In this document: positions 63,725-64,000 of the stretch, one piece after another
Layout of the letters: each line of letters starts with the position of its first letter
How positions within the stretch are numbered: position 1 is the stretch's first letter
Assembly (NCBI GenBank): GCA_029237695.1
Contig: CM055266.1
Span: 111,803,370 to 111,867,369 of the forward strand
DNA: 64,000 nt
Direction: 5' to 3'
From: Conchocele bisecta
Lineage: Eukaryota; Mollusca; Bivalvia; Lucinida; Thyasiridae
Notes under the pieces: generated by a model
Told to the model about the DNA's origin: nothing
What the model saw: the letters and a program-made list of their open reading frames with translations, nothing else
Databases searched by the model: none
Position numbers and translations under genes: made by a program

Positions 63725-64000
63725 ACGGAGCCTCGCATGGGACATGTTCTTTTTTTATTAATTTGTTCCCTGGAAATAAGAAATCGTTTCCTCACTTTAA
63801 CAATTCGTTCATTCGAATTAACAATTCATTTCCACGATATAACAATTCGTTCCCTCGAATTAACAATTCGTTCACACGAAATGACAATTCGTTCCCTCAA
63901 TTTAACAATTCGTTCCCACGATATAACAATTCGTTCCCACGAATTAACAACTCGTTCCCACGATATAACAATTCGTTCCCACGAATTGACAATTCGTTCC
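63725..64000. repeat. Hairpin-capped 21-bp array, locus 5 (runs off window)
   Basis: Cap ACGGAGCCTCGCATGGGAC, T-run, then 21-bp units of the CAATTCGTTCCCACGATATAA type as at loci 1 and 2. It continues past the window end. Confidence 0.85.

Overview
This window looks like metazoan, probably molluscan, nuclear DNA that carries one nearly complete Polinton/Maverick (adintovirus-like) insertion. Coding sequence outside the insertion is split into short exons with GT/AG boundaries whose reading phases match. The rest is AT-rich intron and intergenic DNA packed with short foldback elements. The phylum is inferred from repeat style and gene families, not proven.

Layout. From 1 to about 21.6 kb there is repeat-rich host DNA. 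It holds a compact four-exon copine-type von Willebrand A gene on the minus strand (10989 down to 7154), a broken Tc1/mariner transposase (3896-4510), a decayed zinc-finger-like reading frame (15224-15750) and many copies of about a dozen foldback families. From 21591 to 39386 lies the Polinton, 17.8 kb, with 195-bp terminal inverted repeats (one mismatch seen) and a 5-bp target duplication (TGGGC). It is inserted inside a small palindromic MITE whose two halves survive on either side. From 39.4 to 63.2 kb there is a calpain-family gene on the minus strand. At least six exons are recognisable, spread through repeats, a 5'-truncated LINE (42.6-43.9 kb) and more foldbacks. The Polinton sits in an intron of this gene, about 60 bp beyond the last exon I can recognise.

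The Polinton gene set. One rightward block carries the double jelly-roll major capsid protein, packaging ATPase, several small membrane or coiled-coil proteins and the DDE integrase. A leftward block at the right end carries the protein-primed DNA polymerase and a partner gene overlapping its start. Leftward genes in the left half encode a penton-type minor capsid protein, a long coiled-coil fibre-like protein and a two-helix membrane protein. Together these are the parts of a virus-like particle (capsid, vertex, packaging motor) plus replication and integration. I found no maturation protease. Most of the longer genes carry frameshifts, and the polymerase also has an in-frame stop, so the copy looks inactive unless the indels are assembly errors.

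Most notable. (1) Each Polinton terminus is a 112-bp near-perfect hairpin. (2) Five loci share an ACGGA(G/A)GCCC...GGG hairpin-like cap next to arrays of unrelated sequence that all have a 21-bp period. (3) The calpain has lost the catalytic His and Asn. (4) Several transposons are nested inside one another with readable boundaries.
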